A stretch of DNA of 64,000 nt. It comes from Paraburkholderia panacisoli (GTDB lineage Bacteria; Pseudomonadota; Gammaproteobacteria; Burkholderiales; Burkholderiaceae). The position numbers were made by a program, and so were the translations under genes. The stretch is from contig NZ_VTUZ01000009.1 of the NCBI RefSeq assembly GCF_008369935.1, positions 225,788 through 289,787 on the forward strand, written 5' to 3'. Below the pieces are notes generated by a model. The model saw only the letters and a list, made by a program, of their open reading frames with translations. It did not search any database and was not told where the DNA came from. Positions within the stretch are counted from its first letter, which is position 1. The number at the start of each line of letters is the position of its first letter. Positions 1 through 8,812 of the stretch are shown piece after piece.

Positions 1-53
1 ACGATCGTCGTGGGAACAAACATCGGGGACCTCTACTCCGCGGCTAAGTCGAC

Positions 54-1433
54 TTAAGACACAGCCCTCATCTCTCCGAGCATGGTCGGGATGAGTTCAG
101 ATACGGTCGGGTGTATCGGGACTGCCTGCTGGAGGGTCGTATAAGGGATGCCGGCGCTCATCACGTCGAGGAGGCCGTGGATTGCCTCGTCGCCGCTGGT
201 GCCCAGGATGGCAGCACCGAGGATTCTCGACGTCTGCGCGTCCACGACCACCTTCATGAAGCCCTTTGTCTCGTCCTTCTCGACGGCGCGCCCGACACGG
301 GTCATGGGCCGGAGACCGACCAGCAGCGGTCGGCCGCTCGCCCGTGCCTCGGTCTCGGTGATGCCGACACGGCCGAGCGGCGGATCGATAAACAGGGCAT
401 AGGCCGGGATCCGCTGACTCACCCCGCGCGCCTTGCCATCGAGCAGGTTGTCCGCAACGATCTCGAAGTCGTTGTAGGCCGTGTGTGTGAAAGCGCCGCG
501 GCCGTTGCAATCGCCAAGCGCCCAGATGCCGGGCACGTTGGTCGCGAGCTGATCGTCGACGCGGATGTAGCCGCGCGGGTCGGTCGCGACGCCGGCCTTG
601 TCGAGCCCGAGGTCGTCCGTGTTGGGGCGACGCCCCACGGCGAGAAGGACGTGGCTGCCCACGATCTCCGGTTCGCCGGCCGTGCAGTCGACCGCGACAG
701 CAATGCCTGCCGCGTGCGGCGCGAAGCGAATGCATTGGGCACCGGTCCGCACAGCAATGCCCTCGCCTTCGAGAATCTCCCGGATCACAGTCGAGACGTC
801 TTCGTCTTCGCGCATGACGAGGCGCGGCGATTGCTCGACGACGGTCACCCGTGCGCCGAACCGGCGGTACATCTGGGCGTATTCCAGCCCGATATAGCTG
901 CCGCCGATCACGACCAGATGCTCGGGCACGTGGTCGAGCGCCAGCATCGACGTATTGGTCAGGGTGCTCACGCGATCAATGCCCGGCAGATCCGGGACGA
1001 TGGCGCGCCCTCCGACATTGATGTATATGCGCGGCGCGCGGAGGCGCTCGTCACCCACCACAAGAGTGTCCGACGAATCGAAGCGCGCGGCGCCTTGCAG
1101 CACCGTGCACCCTTTCATCCCGCGCAGCCAGCGCTCGACGCCCGTGCGCGCGTTGCGCGAGACCGCGTCGGCACGCGCCTTCACTCGCGCCATGTCGATC
1201 CGGACGGCCCCATCGAGCACGACACCATATTCAGCGCCGCGCCGCGCGAGGTGGGCGGCATAGGCGCTGGCGACGAGCGTCTTGGTCGGCATGCAGCCGG
1301 TGTTCACACAGGTGCCCCCGAAGAGCTTGCGCTCGACGAGCGCAACGGCCATTCCGGCATCGGTCAGCCGGCCCGCGAGGGATGGACCGGCCTGCCCGGC
1401 GCCGATGATGATTGCATCGAAATCACGAGTCAT
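54..1433 (-). CDS. FAD-dependent pyridine nucleotide-disulfide oxidoreductase (mercuric reductase/dihydrolipoamide dehydrogenase-like)
   Basis: A 459-residue class I flavin disulfide reductase, expected in the cytoplasm and NAD(P)H linked. Residues 11-16 are the FAD-binding GAGQAG. The redox disulfide is C42-VNTG-C47 (CxxxxC). A second GxGxxxG region (VVIGGSYIGLEY) marks the NAD(P) domain. The C-terminal interface domain carries IHPTVSELIPT, the His/Glu pair of the family. I chose the ATG at 1433 because a strong GGAGG lies just upstream; the frame stays open for 50 more codons but without a comparable ribosome site. There are no flanking metal-resistance or 2-oxoacid dehydrogenase genes, and no N-terminal metal-binding domain, so a true mercuric reductase is unlikely. 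Substrate unknown. Confidence 0.85.
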   Translation of the reverse strand: MTRDFDAIIIGAGQAGPSLAGRLTDAGMAVALVERKLFGGTCVNTGCMPTKTLVASAYAAHLARRGAEYGVVLDGAVRIDMARVKARADAVSRNARTGVERWLRGMKGCTVLQGAARFDSSDTLVVGDERLRAPRIYINVGGRAIVPDLPGIDRVSTLTNTSMLALDHVPEHLVVIGGSYIGLEYAQMYRRFGARVTVVEQSPRLVMREDEDVSTVIREILEGEGIAVRTGAQCIRFAPHAAGIAVAVDCTAGEPEIVGSHVLLAVGRRPNTDDLGLDKAGVATDPRGYIRVDDQLATNVPGIWALGDCNGRGAFTHTAYNDFEIVADNLLDGKARGVSQRIPAYALFIDPPLGRVGITETEARASGRPLLVGLRPMTRVGRAVEKDETKGFMKVVVDAQTSRILGAAILGTSGDEAIHGLLDVMSAGIPYTTLQQAVPIHPTVSELIPTMLGEMRAVS

Positions 1434-1551
1434 GGGTGTCCTCCTGTTCCAGAGGGGTGCGTAGTATTGGCCAGTCCAGGACCTTTTCTCCCAATCGCCG
1501 CGGCGAGGTTCGACCACCGCGATTGCGACAGCGATCGACAGAACCGCCAAC

Positions 1552-2229
1552 TTACAAGGGCAGGTCTTTGCCTCCCTGCTCACGAATCATGTACTCCGCA
1601 TACCAGTCCGGCCAATTCTCATCGCGTTGGCCGCCGGTCCGTTTCTCGTGCTCGCCGTGCGCGGCCTCTGCCCGCCGGAGCGCCGCCGCGAGTTCCGCTG
1701 ACGAGGTGAACGTCGTAGCGTCTGTGTCCACGCGACCAGGCACTCGTTGGGTGAGTTCCTGGAACAGCCAGCCATTGCCGTCCGGATCGCTGAACGAGGC
1801 AAACGAGCGGTAGCTGCGATGCTCGGGGTCCGGACCGCTAACCCGGATCCGCCCAAACAGATATGGCTCATCCGAGCCGGCGTACGCGCCAGCGGCGTCG
1901 TGGAACACTGCGCTGATCTCCACCCCACGTCCCAGCAGTTCCTGGCGAGCCGCCTCGACGTCGGAGACGATCAGGTACAGTCCCTGAGCGGTGCCGGGTG
2001 CGGCCGCGGTGACGTTCTTGCCGAAGATGACCGAGCACCCGGAACCGGGTGGCGTGAACTGGATTACGCGGAAGTGGCCATCATCGGAGGCAAAGTCGGC
2101 GTCAAGTCTCCACCCCAGGCCGCCGTAAAAGCGCTTGGCGCGATCGACGTCTGAAACAGGGACGACAACGACCTCGAGCTTCATGTCCAAGCCCCGCACG
2201 TTCGCGGTCTCGACTGCAGTGCTGCTCAT
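1552..2229 (-). CDS. VOC-family (glyoxalase/bleomycin resistance fold) protein
   Basis: A 225-residue protein whose first ~140 residues form a vicinal-oxygen-chelate domain: LEVVVVPVSDVDRAKRFY opens it and FASFSDPDGNGWLFQELT closes it. The last ~70 residues are a basic/acidic tail ending in YAEYMIREQGGKDLPL, seen in Burkholderia VOC proteins of unknown substrate. The start at 2229 has GGAGG eight bases upstream; earlier in-frame starts have none. It lies 118 bp upstream of the disulfide oxidoreductase on the same strand and may be co-transcribed with it. The reaction is not predictable from the sequence. Confidence 0.8.
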   Translation of the reverse strand: MSSTAVETANVRGLDMKLEVVVVPVSDVDRAKRFYGGLGWRLDADFASDDGHFRVIQFTPPGSGCSVIFGKNVTAAAPGTAQGLYLIVSDVEAARQELLGRGVEISAVFHDAAGAYAGSDEPYLFGRIRVSGPDPEHRSYRSFASFSDPDGNGWLFQELTQRVPGRVDTDATTFTSSAELAAALRRAEAAHGEHEKRTGGQRDENWPDWYAEYMIREQGGKDLPL

Positions 2230-2737
2230 GTGAACCTCCGATTGCTTGGGCCGCAACGCGGCCTTTGAGATTGACGACAACAACACTTGGCGAAGGGAGC
2301 CGGCCAGCAGACCAGACTCGCCGCACCCGCGAGGACTCATCGTGATCTAGCGCATGCGGCGTTACCACGAAGCAAGCCTGGCGTTCGCGGCTCTATCGCT
2401 TGCGTCCTTTCATCATTCCGACTCCATCGCTGCATTCCGCACCTCGTCCGCCGCGATGGGGGCAATCGCTTCGTCGACCGACGCCGTTGCGCGTTCGGCG
2501 GCTGCTTTCAATTCCTCTACCGCCGCGCCGACATCGCCGTTGTCTCAACCAGGGCTGCAGTCGGGCAGCCCCCAGGCTACGACAACGGCGATTGGAGGAT
2601 GCCGAGGTGCACCCAATGCGGAGGCTGACCGGTGTCCGCAGAGAATTTGCTGATCTTGGGAGCCGCGAGTTTGATCAGTCGATCATGAAATCGCTTTTGC
2701 GCGGGCAAATGATCATGCTGGCCACTCGCGGAGAGGT
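2230..2737. other. Region without a supportable gene
   Basis: About 500 bases between the VOC gene and the oxidase fragment. Open frames on both strands have biased, serine/arginine-rich translations with no recognisable motif. I see no RNA gene or clear repeat. Confidence 0.5.
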
Positions 2738-2863
2738 CTACGAGCCGGCTTCGAGCCACTCGAACAGTGCGACTCTGAGGGTGCCCCGCTTTGCCAGATA
2801 GTAGGCTATCGCCGCTCCCAGCCAGCCAGAGCGAATGACAACCACATCCGCGGATTCGATCAT
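2738..2863 (-). pseudogene. N-terminal fragment of a DAO-family FAD oxidoreductase
   Basis: An ATG with an AGGAG site opens a frame reading MIESADVVVIRSGWLGAAIA and continuing with a YYLAKRG stretch. This is the Rossmann FAD fingerprint of the glycine/D-amino-acid oxidase family with one fingerprint glycine changed to arginine (IRSG for IGSG). The frame stops after 41 codons and no continuation is recognisable in any frame downstream. It is a truncated remnant rather than a functional gene. Confidence 0.55.
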
Positions 2864-3099
2864 CGCCACGTCTCCTGCCACTCGAACTGACAGGCGATGG
2901 GCGCTTGATCCATGATATACCCGGAACAGAGAGGGATGATGAGATGTCATCCGGCGGAGCACACCAGATGACCGTTCAACACTTTGAAGCTGTCGTGGAG
3001 TTCGCGCCGGAACGAACAGCGAGAACGGGTCGGCAAACGTCATGACGCTTCCCTCCTAAACGGTCATCCGCCTCGGAGCGTATTCGCAGACTTGTTACG

Positions 3100-3441
3100 G
3101 GCCGGCAACGGTGGCGCGAACAATGCTCGAGTTGGCGTGGAGGCCTGGCTGAAGGATCGGTTTGTCCACCGCGCCTCGGCCGACGAAGCCCACCTCGTCC
3201 TCGAACTCGACGCGGCGCGGAGTTTCAGTCGCCGCGCTCCGCCCTCATGCGGCTCGTCCAGAATGTTGTGGGCAACGCGCTCGCCCACGGCGCGCCGCCG
3301 ATCGGCGCTGGGGCATGGGCCTGTCGATCGTCCGGCGCCTCACGCGTCTGTGCAATGCGGAACTCGAGATCGGCGATCATCGCTATCGTGGCCCTCTGGG
3401 TGCGGGTGATCCTGCCGATCGACGCGGCGCAGCAAGCGTGA
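3100..3441 (+). pseudogene. Remnant of a sensor histidine kinase C-terminus
   Basis: Pieces of an HATPase domain are readable in different frames: AHLVLELD, then the N-box LVQNVVGNALAHG near 3240-3285, then GMGLSIVRRLTRLCNAELEI near 3310-3370. The frame changes between them, and the ATP-lid segment (DxGxG) that should separate N-box and G2 box is missing. This is a kinase gene that has lost its 5' part, carries at least one frameshift and has an internal deletion. No intact response regulator is adjacent. Confidence 0.6.
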
Positions 3442-3601
3442 GCGCGGAGCCCGTCACCCTTGCGAGGCGTGACGCCCCGCACGTTAGTTGCTTGGTTGTT
3501 GGTTAGACCGGGCGCTCGATACCAGGCAACCCCAGCGCGGTGCGGTACGCCGACACTGCGCACAGGCACCTCGCTGCGGCGAGCGATACCGAGTTCGACC
3601 A

Positions 3602-3916
3602 CTATTGACTTGCACCCTGTCCAATACCCGCCTTTTTTTGCGCGTTCTGCAAATCCTGCGGATAATTCTGATCATTGGCGCGGCCGGGCTGATAGCCCGC
3701 ATCTTCAAGCTTCTTCAATTCGGCGTTCTTTTTCGCCCGCGCTTCCTTTCTGGCCTGCTTGCGCTCCGCCTTGGTTGGCTTCGCAGACGACGCGCCCTCC
3801 AACGCTGCGGCATTTCCTACTCCCGAAGCGTCGTTCTGCGCGAGGGTTGGCGTAACTGCGCCGATCCCAAGCGAGGCAGAGGCGAGAAGGACCATCATAT
3901 GTCTGGCGATAGGCAT
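3602..3916 (-). CDS. Small secreted DUF4148-like protein
   Basis: A 104-residue exported protein. Residues 1-26 (MPIARHMMVLLASASLGIGA, cleavage after TLAQ) form a signal peptide. The mature part has a lysine/alanine-rich helix (KAERKQARKEARAKKNAELK) and ends LEDAGYQPGRANDQNYPQDL, which follows the LEKAGYNP...YPADIQ pattern of DUF4148 proteins common in Burkholderiales. AGGAGG sits five bases before the ATG. Function unknown; probably periplasmic. Confidence 0.75.
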   Translation of the reverse strand: MPIARHMMVLLASASLGIGAVTPTLAQNDASGVGNAAALEGASSAKPTKAERKQARKEARAKKNAELKKLEDAGYQPGRANDQNYPQDLQNAQKKAGIGQGASQ

Positions 3917-4550
3917 TTTTCCTCCTGTTCTCCGTTAGTTGATGCAGTGAAGCGGCCCTGAAAAGTGGCTCAAAGCCGAATAGAAAGTATAGGACATTGA
4001 ATATCGCGCAAGGCCGGGACGCCGTCGTACACCTAAATGAACTGCGCGTTCGTCACTCACGACTGGCGAGGATGCAGACATAAATCACACCAGAGAGGTA
4101 GAGAGGGTGCCCGGGACCGCGACCCGCCCGCGATGACAGCTTTACAGATTGTGAGAAGGGTTTTTAGCCAGACCGCAACACGGTGGAGTACTGAAGGGCC
4201 GTCACGCCCGAAGCGGCCTTCGATGGAAAACGGCAGCATACCAGGACGATGGCTTCGTAACGGCAAAGCTCGATGGCGTTCGCCGCCCAAATGAAGCCTA
4301 CGAGCGGCCTGAGACGGCGCTCCGCGCATCGTACGTCCGATCAGCCTTCGAGACTGTGCGGTTTTCTGGGAAATGTGGGAGGAAGGAAGCGCTGGAGACA
4401 CCAGAGCAATGAACCTGCTCAAGCCAAGCCTCAAGATCGGGAATCGCGGGCTTCGAATGTTTGTTCTCCGTGGTTGCTTCGGAGCCCAAAAGATAAGGCT
4501 CGTCGAGGTGGCAATCGCCTTGGCCGATCGCTGAGGGTTTCGGCCCCTCG
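3917..4550. other. Long intergenic stretch with no recognisable gene
   Basis: About 630 bases. Several frames of 60-125 codons are open on both strands, but their translations are arginine/serine-rich and carry no motif or good ribosome site. Probably decayed DNA plus the upstream region of the DUF4148-like gene. Confidence 0.5.
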
Positions 4551-4838
4551 TTGACCGACGACGATTATGCAGAACTGTGGGTGATGTGCGCTACAGCAAC
4601 CCGACCATTCTACGAGGCATCCGAATCCAGTTTGGTGCTGCAGCGATCCTTCATTCGACTGGCGCGATACCTCGCGCTGAGAGGGTTGAATGCGCACACC
4701 CGATGTTTCGACTACTTCCTGCACGGGGCGTACAACGTGCCCATTGGCTATGGGAAGAATGGCGGCGGATGGGGCGAGCACGTTGTACCATTGGCATATA
4801 TCCGGAGGCATTGCATCGAATTCACGTCGCCAAACTAG
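4551..4838 (+). CDS. Hypothetical protein, possibly a gene remnant
   Basis: A 95-codon frame from TTG. The translation looks like real protein (aromatic- and glycine-rich, with YNVPIGYGKNGGGWGEHVVP near the C-terminus), unlike other frames here. I do not recognise a family. The TTG start and weak upstream ribosome site suggest the 5' end may be lost, making this the C-terminal part of a longer decayed gene. Confidence 0.35.
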   Translation: MTDDDYAELWVMCATATRPFYEASESSLVLQRSFIRLARYLALRGLNAHTRCFDYFLHGAYNVPIGYGKNGGGWGEHVVPLAYIRRHCIEFTSPN

Positions 4839-4935
4839 CGCCTGTTCACGCTAATAACAGGCTTGCGCTGGCCGCCAGAAAGAATTGTAGAGTTAGGGGA
4901 ACAGGCCCTAAGCATTCCACCCGTGGAGGTCCGCA

Positions 4936-5715
4936 ATGTCTACCGAACGATTCACGTTTCCAGGATCGGATGGACAACAGCTTTCCGGCCGGCTTGAGCT
5001 GCCTGACGCGGAGCCTCGCGCGTTCGCCCTGTTCGCGCATTGCTTCACCTGCGGGAAGGACGTCTTCGCGGCGAGCCGGATCGCCCAGGCGCTGACCGAG
5101 CACGGGATCGCCGTGCTGCGGTTCGATTTCACGGGGCTGGGCGCGAGCGAAGGCGAATTCGCGAACACCAACTTTTCCTCGAACTGCCGCGACCTGATCG
5201 CTGCGGCCGATCATCTGCGCGCGACGCACCGCGCGCCCGCGCTGCTGATCGGCCACAGCCTGGGCGGTGCCGCCGTGCTGGCCGCGGTGTCGGACATCGC
5301 GGGCGCCGAGGCCGTCGTCACGATCGGGGCGCCGAGCGATCCCGAGCACGTGACGGGGCTCTTCAAGGACTACCTGCCGCAAATCGAGGCCGAGGGCGAG
5401 GCGCAAGTCCAGTTGTCGGGACGGCCGTTCCGGATCAAGCGTCAGTTCCTCGAGGACGTCGCCGAGCAACGGCTGACGGAGAAGATCGCCGGCATGAATC
5501 TCCCCCTGCTGGTGATGCATGCGCCCGACGACTCGACGGTCGGCATCGTCAACGCGAACCACATCTTCCGGGCCGCACGGCATCCCAAGAGCTTCATCTC
5601 GCTGGCCGGGGCGGACCACCTTCTGTCGCGCAAGCCCGACGCCATCTACGCAGCGAACGTGATTGCGGTGTGGGGCGAGCGCTACCTCGACGCGACCGGC
5701 GCCGAGGGGGCTTAG
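4936..5715 (+). CDS. Alpha/beta hydrolase (stand-alone hydrolase part of the hydrolase-OsmC type)
   Basis: A 259-residue cytosolic alpha/beta hydrolase. LIGHSLGG (around residue 105) is the nucleophile elbow, an acidic residue is available in HAPDDSTVGI, and a histidine in AGADHLLSRKPDA completes the expected Ser-Asp-His triad. FAHCFTCGKD and LRFDFTGLGASEG near the N-terminus are typical of the hydrolase half of hydrolase-OsmC fusion proteins; here the gene ends after the hydrolase and no OsmC domain follows. GGAGG precedes the ATG at a good distance. Substrate unknown. Confidence 0.8.
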   Translation: MSTERFTFPGSDGQQLSGRLELPDAEPRAFALFAHCFTCGKDVFAASRIAQALTEHGIAVLRFDFTGLGASEGEFANTNFSSNCRDLIAAADHLRATHRAPALLIGHSLGGAAVLAAVSDIAGAEAVVTIGAPSDPEHVTGLFKDYLPQIEAEGEAQVQLSGRPFRIKRQFLEDVAEQRLTEKIAGMNLPLLVMHAPDDSTVGIVNANHIFRAARHPKSFISLAGADHLLSRKPDAIYAANVIAVWGERYLDATGAEGA

Positions 5716-5800
5716 CGCAGTTATTCGCGTGAGGCCGTCCCAGGGCCAGTCATTGGCGTGAACAGGCTCTAGCGTACTACTTGCATAGGGCGAAGCCCGC

Positions 5801-5932
5801 GTGCGTGTGGCCGTCTCGAATGGCCGCCTCGAAGTTGTCGACGACAGTCGTTTTTGGCCGATCACCGGTCGGCCAGAGGAGTGGCACGAGCGGCTGTTTG
5901 AACTGGCGGGATTCAACCGGTGGATGCAATAG
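5801..5932 (+). other. Protein-like fragment of unknown origin
   Basis: A 43-codon frame whose translation (VAVSNGRLEVVDDSRFWPIT and onward through GRPEEWHERLFELAGFNRWM) has normal protein composition. It stops exactly where an insertion-sequence remnant begins. I do not recognise the family; it is likely the 3' tail or a piece of a gene broken by the element. Confidence 0.3.
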
Positions 5933-5977
5933 TTTGCTGGAATCGTTCGGCGGGCGTCTCGTAGTTCAGTGTCTAGT
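5925..5977 (-). mobile_element. IS3-type transposase C-terminal scrap
   Basis: On the minus strand these bases read TLNYETPAERFQQT, the pattern found at the very C-terminus of IS3-like integrase-type transposases (usually LNYxTPxERF). Only about 17 codons remain. It abuts the truncated 3' end of the cupin gene, so the element or a deletion at its edge probably removed that gene's last codons. Confidence 0.5.
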
Positions 5978-6295
5978 GGCGACGTGGGCGACGCCGGCCG
6001 GCATCCGGTAGCTCTCGCCTGCACGAACGACTTGTGTGGGCTGACCATCGACCCGCACCGTTACCTCGCCCTCAAGCACATAGGCGACCTCAGGCCCAGT
6101 CGCCTCATGTCGAGGCTTTGACGCGTTCGGAGGAAATTCGGCAATGCCCATGCCCATCTCGCGATCTGTTCCTGCGATTGGGACCCGTTGTAAAACGACA
6201 GTGTCCTTGGCCGCTGGGGCTTTATCAGCCGCTTCGACTGGCTGAACGCTCATTAGCGCCAGCACGATAAGAGGAAGGTACCGAAAGCATTTCAT
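5966..6295 (-). pseudogene. Periplasmic cupin-domain protein, 3' truncated
   Basis: A 109-codon frame with an N-terminal signal peptide (MKCFRYLPLIVLALMSVQPV, cleavage near AEAAD) followed by a single cupin barrel: PRHEATGPEVAYVLEGEVTV is cupin motif 1 and AGESYRMPAGVAHVA is motif 2. Family members normally continue for about 30 residues after motif 2, but here three foreign residues and a stop follow, at the edge of the IS3-type scrap. The gene starts 16 bp after the beta-lactamase stop, so the two were probably co-transcribed. The truncated protein may still fold but is likely impaired. Confidence 0.6.
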
Positions 6296-6311
6296 CGGAA
6301 AATCGCCGTGC

Positions 6312-7481
6312 TCATTGTTCGTCGTTGGCCAGTGACGTGAGAACCCGGTATGCAGCCGTTACTCGTTCGCCGATAGGGAAGTTCTTGTTGGCGAGGATGA
6401 CGATCCCCAGTCGCTTCTGCGGAATGAATGCGACATAAGCGCCGAAGCCATTAGTCGAGCCGGTTTTGTTGATCCAGACATCCTTGTGTGGATCCAGCGG
6501 CGGCTCGATTTCAGCGACTGCCGTTGCGTTGAGGATCATCGCCGACGAGTTGCCGTCCAGAATCGCTTTCAATGTGACGGGATACGGATATTGTTCCCAT
6601 ATCAGGTCCTGGGTCATCGGCCCTGCCTTGAAGTAGCCGGTGTGGGTGTCGGCGATCGCGCGCTGAAGCTTTTCGTCCACACGGATCAGATTCATGTTGG
6701 CTTCGACGAAACGGATCATGTCGGCGGCGCTCGTCTTAACGCCATAGGCTTCAGAGGACAACACCCCTGGCGCCATCCTGATCGGCGCGCCGTCTTTTGT
6801 GTAGCCTTGTGCGTAGTCAGGCAGCTTCGCAGCCGGCACATTGATGTAAGTGCTCTTCATGCCGAGTGCGGGAAACAGTTGATGTTCCATCAGCCCGTCA
6901 AAATCCCGACCCATGCTCTTCGCCGTGATCAGGCCGAGCGTTCCGATGCCGATATTGGAGTAAGTCCGATAGGTCCCCGGCGCATAAGTCGGCTGCCACT
7001 CCTTAAAATATTGCATCAGCTGATCGTCGTTGCTGATATTGTCGGGCACCTGCAATGGGAGGACGCCGGGAGTATGCGTGGCTAGGTTGAGGAGACTTAC
7101 GTTGCCGAACGGACTCTTCTGCAGAGAGGGGAGAAACTTGCTCGTCGGATCCGACAGAGCCAGATAGCCGCTGACCTGTGCATACGACGCCAGCGTCGCC
7201 GTCAAGGTCTTGCTGACGGAACCGAGTTCGAACAAGGTATCGCGTGTGACGGGCTTTCCTGTTTCCGTCGACGCCAGGCCATAGTTGAATACGTAGTGCT
7301 TGTCCCCGTCGATGATGCCGACCGCCATGCCGCGAATGCCGTTATCCGCGATAACCGGCTCTATGGCGCGGTTCACTGCACTCCTGATTCTATCTTGCTG
7401 ATTGTCCGCCGCGTGGCTGACGGGTGCAATCGTGCATGCAAAGGTTGCCATCGCCATAAGGCTTACGGCTCTTACATTCAT
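6312..7481 (-). CDS. ampC: Class C (AmpC-type) beta-lactamase or related serine hydrolase
   Basis: A 389-residue periplasmic serine hydrolase with a signal peptide (cleavage after VSHAA, near residue 25). The three class C motifs are present and ordered: S88-V-S-K91, Y174-S-N176 and K339-T-G341. Length and motif spacing fit chromosomal AmpC enzymes. YSN in place of YAN is tolerated in the family. No ampR-type LysR gene is divergent from it here, so if expressed it is not under classical AmpR control in this location. It heads a short unit with the cupin gene. Beta-lactamase versus esterase activity cannot be settled from motifs alone. Confidence 0.85.
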   Translation of the reverse strand: MNVRAVSLMAMATFACTIAPVSHAADNQQDRIRSAVNRAIEPVIADNGIRGMAVGIIDGDKHYVFNYGLASTETGKPVTRDTLFELGSVSKTLTATLASYAQVSGYLALSDPTSKFLPSLQKSPFGNVSLLNLATHTPGVLPLQVPDNISNDDQLMQYFKEWQPTYAPGTYRTYSNIGIGTLGLITAKSMGRDFDGLMEHQLFPALGMKSTYINVPAAKLPDYAQGYTKDGAPIRMAPGVLSSEAYGVKTSAADMIRFVEANMNLIRVDEKLQRAIADTHTGYFKAGPMTQDLIWEQYPYPVTLKAILDGNSSAMILNATAVAEIEPPLDPHKDVWINKTGSTNGFGAYVAFIPQKRLGIVILANKNFPIGERVTAAYRVLTSLANDEQ

Positions 7482-8083
7482 TGCCTGATTCTTCAGTTTT
7501 CCATCATTGATCGTTGATTTTGCGTGTTCGCCGCAGGGCGACCGAACCGCGCTATTTCGGCACTGCGTATCTACACGGTGCCTGCGCTCGCTTCAGATAT
7601 CGGATCCCTGCCGGTCGCAGATCAGCCACAAGGCCGATAAAACGGGACGCAGCATAAAAAATTTCTGTGGGCAAACTGGAGTTCGTAGGTTCGATACGTC
7701 CGGACAGGCGCTGAGGACGGAGTATGCACCCTGTCCGCCCCATCGACCATCGAGGATATCTTGTCTGAGACAAAGGAAAATCTTTTGCATGCAGTGCATG
7801 GTTTAACTTCACTCAACGTGCCACCGGCGGACTGCCTGCTGATTTCCACCGAACCCTACCTGCGGTTTTCGTCTGAACGCGATCACCCCGAGGCAGCGTA
7901 GTACATCTATTCCAACCTCACCCTTGCCGACAACGACACGGTAATCGTCACCCACAGGCCCGAGAACAAGCAGCCCAGATAGGTGGCCGGCTCGCCGGTG
8001 GAGACCGGACTCAGCAGAATGCCCCAGTTCCAGTGATAAGGCATGACCAAGACTCCAGCAAAAAGAAACGGAAGAGACACTAA
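7482..8083. other. Intergenic stretch containing a decayed coding remnant
   Basis: About 600 bases. Near 7845-7975 the plus strand reads in one frame TEPYLRFSSERDHPEA, a stop, then YIYSNLTLADNDTVIVTHRP, which looks like protein interrupted by a nonsense codon. I cannot assign it to a family. The rest shows no motif. Confidence 0.35.
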
Positions 8084-8708
8084 AGTCTGCTAGCTAAAGA
8101 TGTCTTTGAATTCTTTCTTCGAATCAAAGGCTTGCCGTTTAAGTATGAGGCCGTTCATCTTCTTAGAGACGGCGGCCAGCAGCTCTCGCCAGAATATCGC
8201 CGAGTGAACCCAGACGGGATAGTCCCAGCGCTTGAGGACGGACCGAATGTTCTCACTCAGTCTCTGGCGATAGTTGAATATCTCGACGAGTTGCATCCCG
8301 AGCCCCGTCTCCTGCCAAAGAATCCTGCGGACCGTGCATACGTACGCTCCGTCGCATTGCAGGTCGCATGCGAGATACACCCGGTCAACAACCTGCGCGT
8401 GCTTCAGTATGAAGAATCACCTGGGCGTGACGGATGAACAATAATCCGAGTGGTACAAACACTGGATTGACCTTGGCTTCGGCTCATTGGAAGTTCGGCT
8501 GAAAAACGAAAGGCGCGTCGGAGACTTCGCGTTCGGCGATGCACCAACGGTTGCTGACATATGTCTGGTGCCGCAAGTCTGGAACGCTCGACGATTTGAC
8601 ATACCGCTGGACAGCTATCCGACAATTAATCGCATTGCCAACAACGCGATGGGGTTCGAAGCGTTCAAACAGGCCGAACCCGCAAACCAACCAAACGCAG
8701 CAGGTTGA
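8084..8708 (+). pseudogene. maiA: Maleylacetoacetate isomerase (zeta-class GST) pseudogene
   Basis: The family sequence can be followed along the gene: VHLLRDGGQQLSPEYRRVNP, LTQSLAIVEYLDELHPEP, ALQVACEIHPVNNLRVLQY, then after a frame change LGVTDEQ, a stop, SEWYKHWIDLGFGSLE, FAFGDAPTVADICLVPQVWN and FDIPLDSYPTINRI. Three lesions are visible: the first ~20 codons (including the SSxxxxVRI glutathione site) are replaced by unrelated sequence, two bases are missing near 8410, and a TAA lies at 8442-8444. The enzyme would act in tyrosine/homogentisate catabolism. It cannot be functional here. Confidence 0.85.
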
Positions 8709-8812
8709 AGCGACGGTTCATTCCATTAACGACTTTGACGAGGCGACTGCGTCGCCGGATAGTCCATGCGCCGCTTCCCTGCGGTGGCTGCACTTGCATA
8801 GATGGACATGAG

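Noticed and set aside
54..1433. Mercuric reductase
   Set aside because: CxxxxC and fold fit, but there is no N-terminal metal domain, no C-terminal cysteine pair and no mer genes around.
111..1709. A 532-codon frame on the plus strand opposite the disulfide oxidoreductase
   Set aside because: It is the antisense of a convincing flavoprotein with all motifs; its translation is histidine/arginine-rich without any domain.
4846..6048. A 400-codon minus-strand frame over the alpha/beta hydrolase
   Set aside because: Shadow of the hydrolase gene, which has the catalytic elbow and a good ribosome site on the plus strand.
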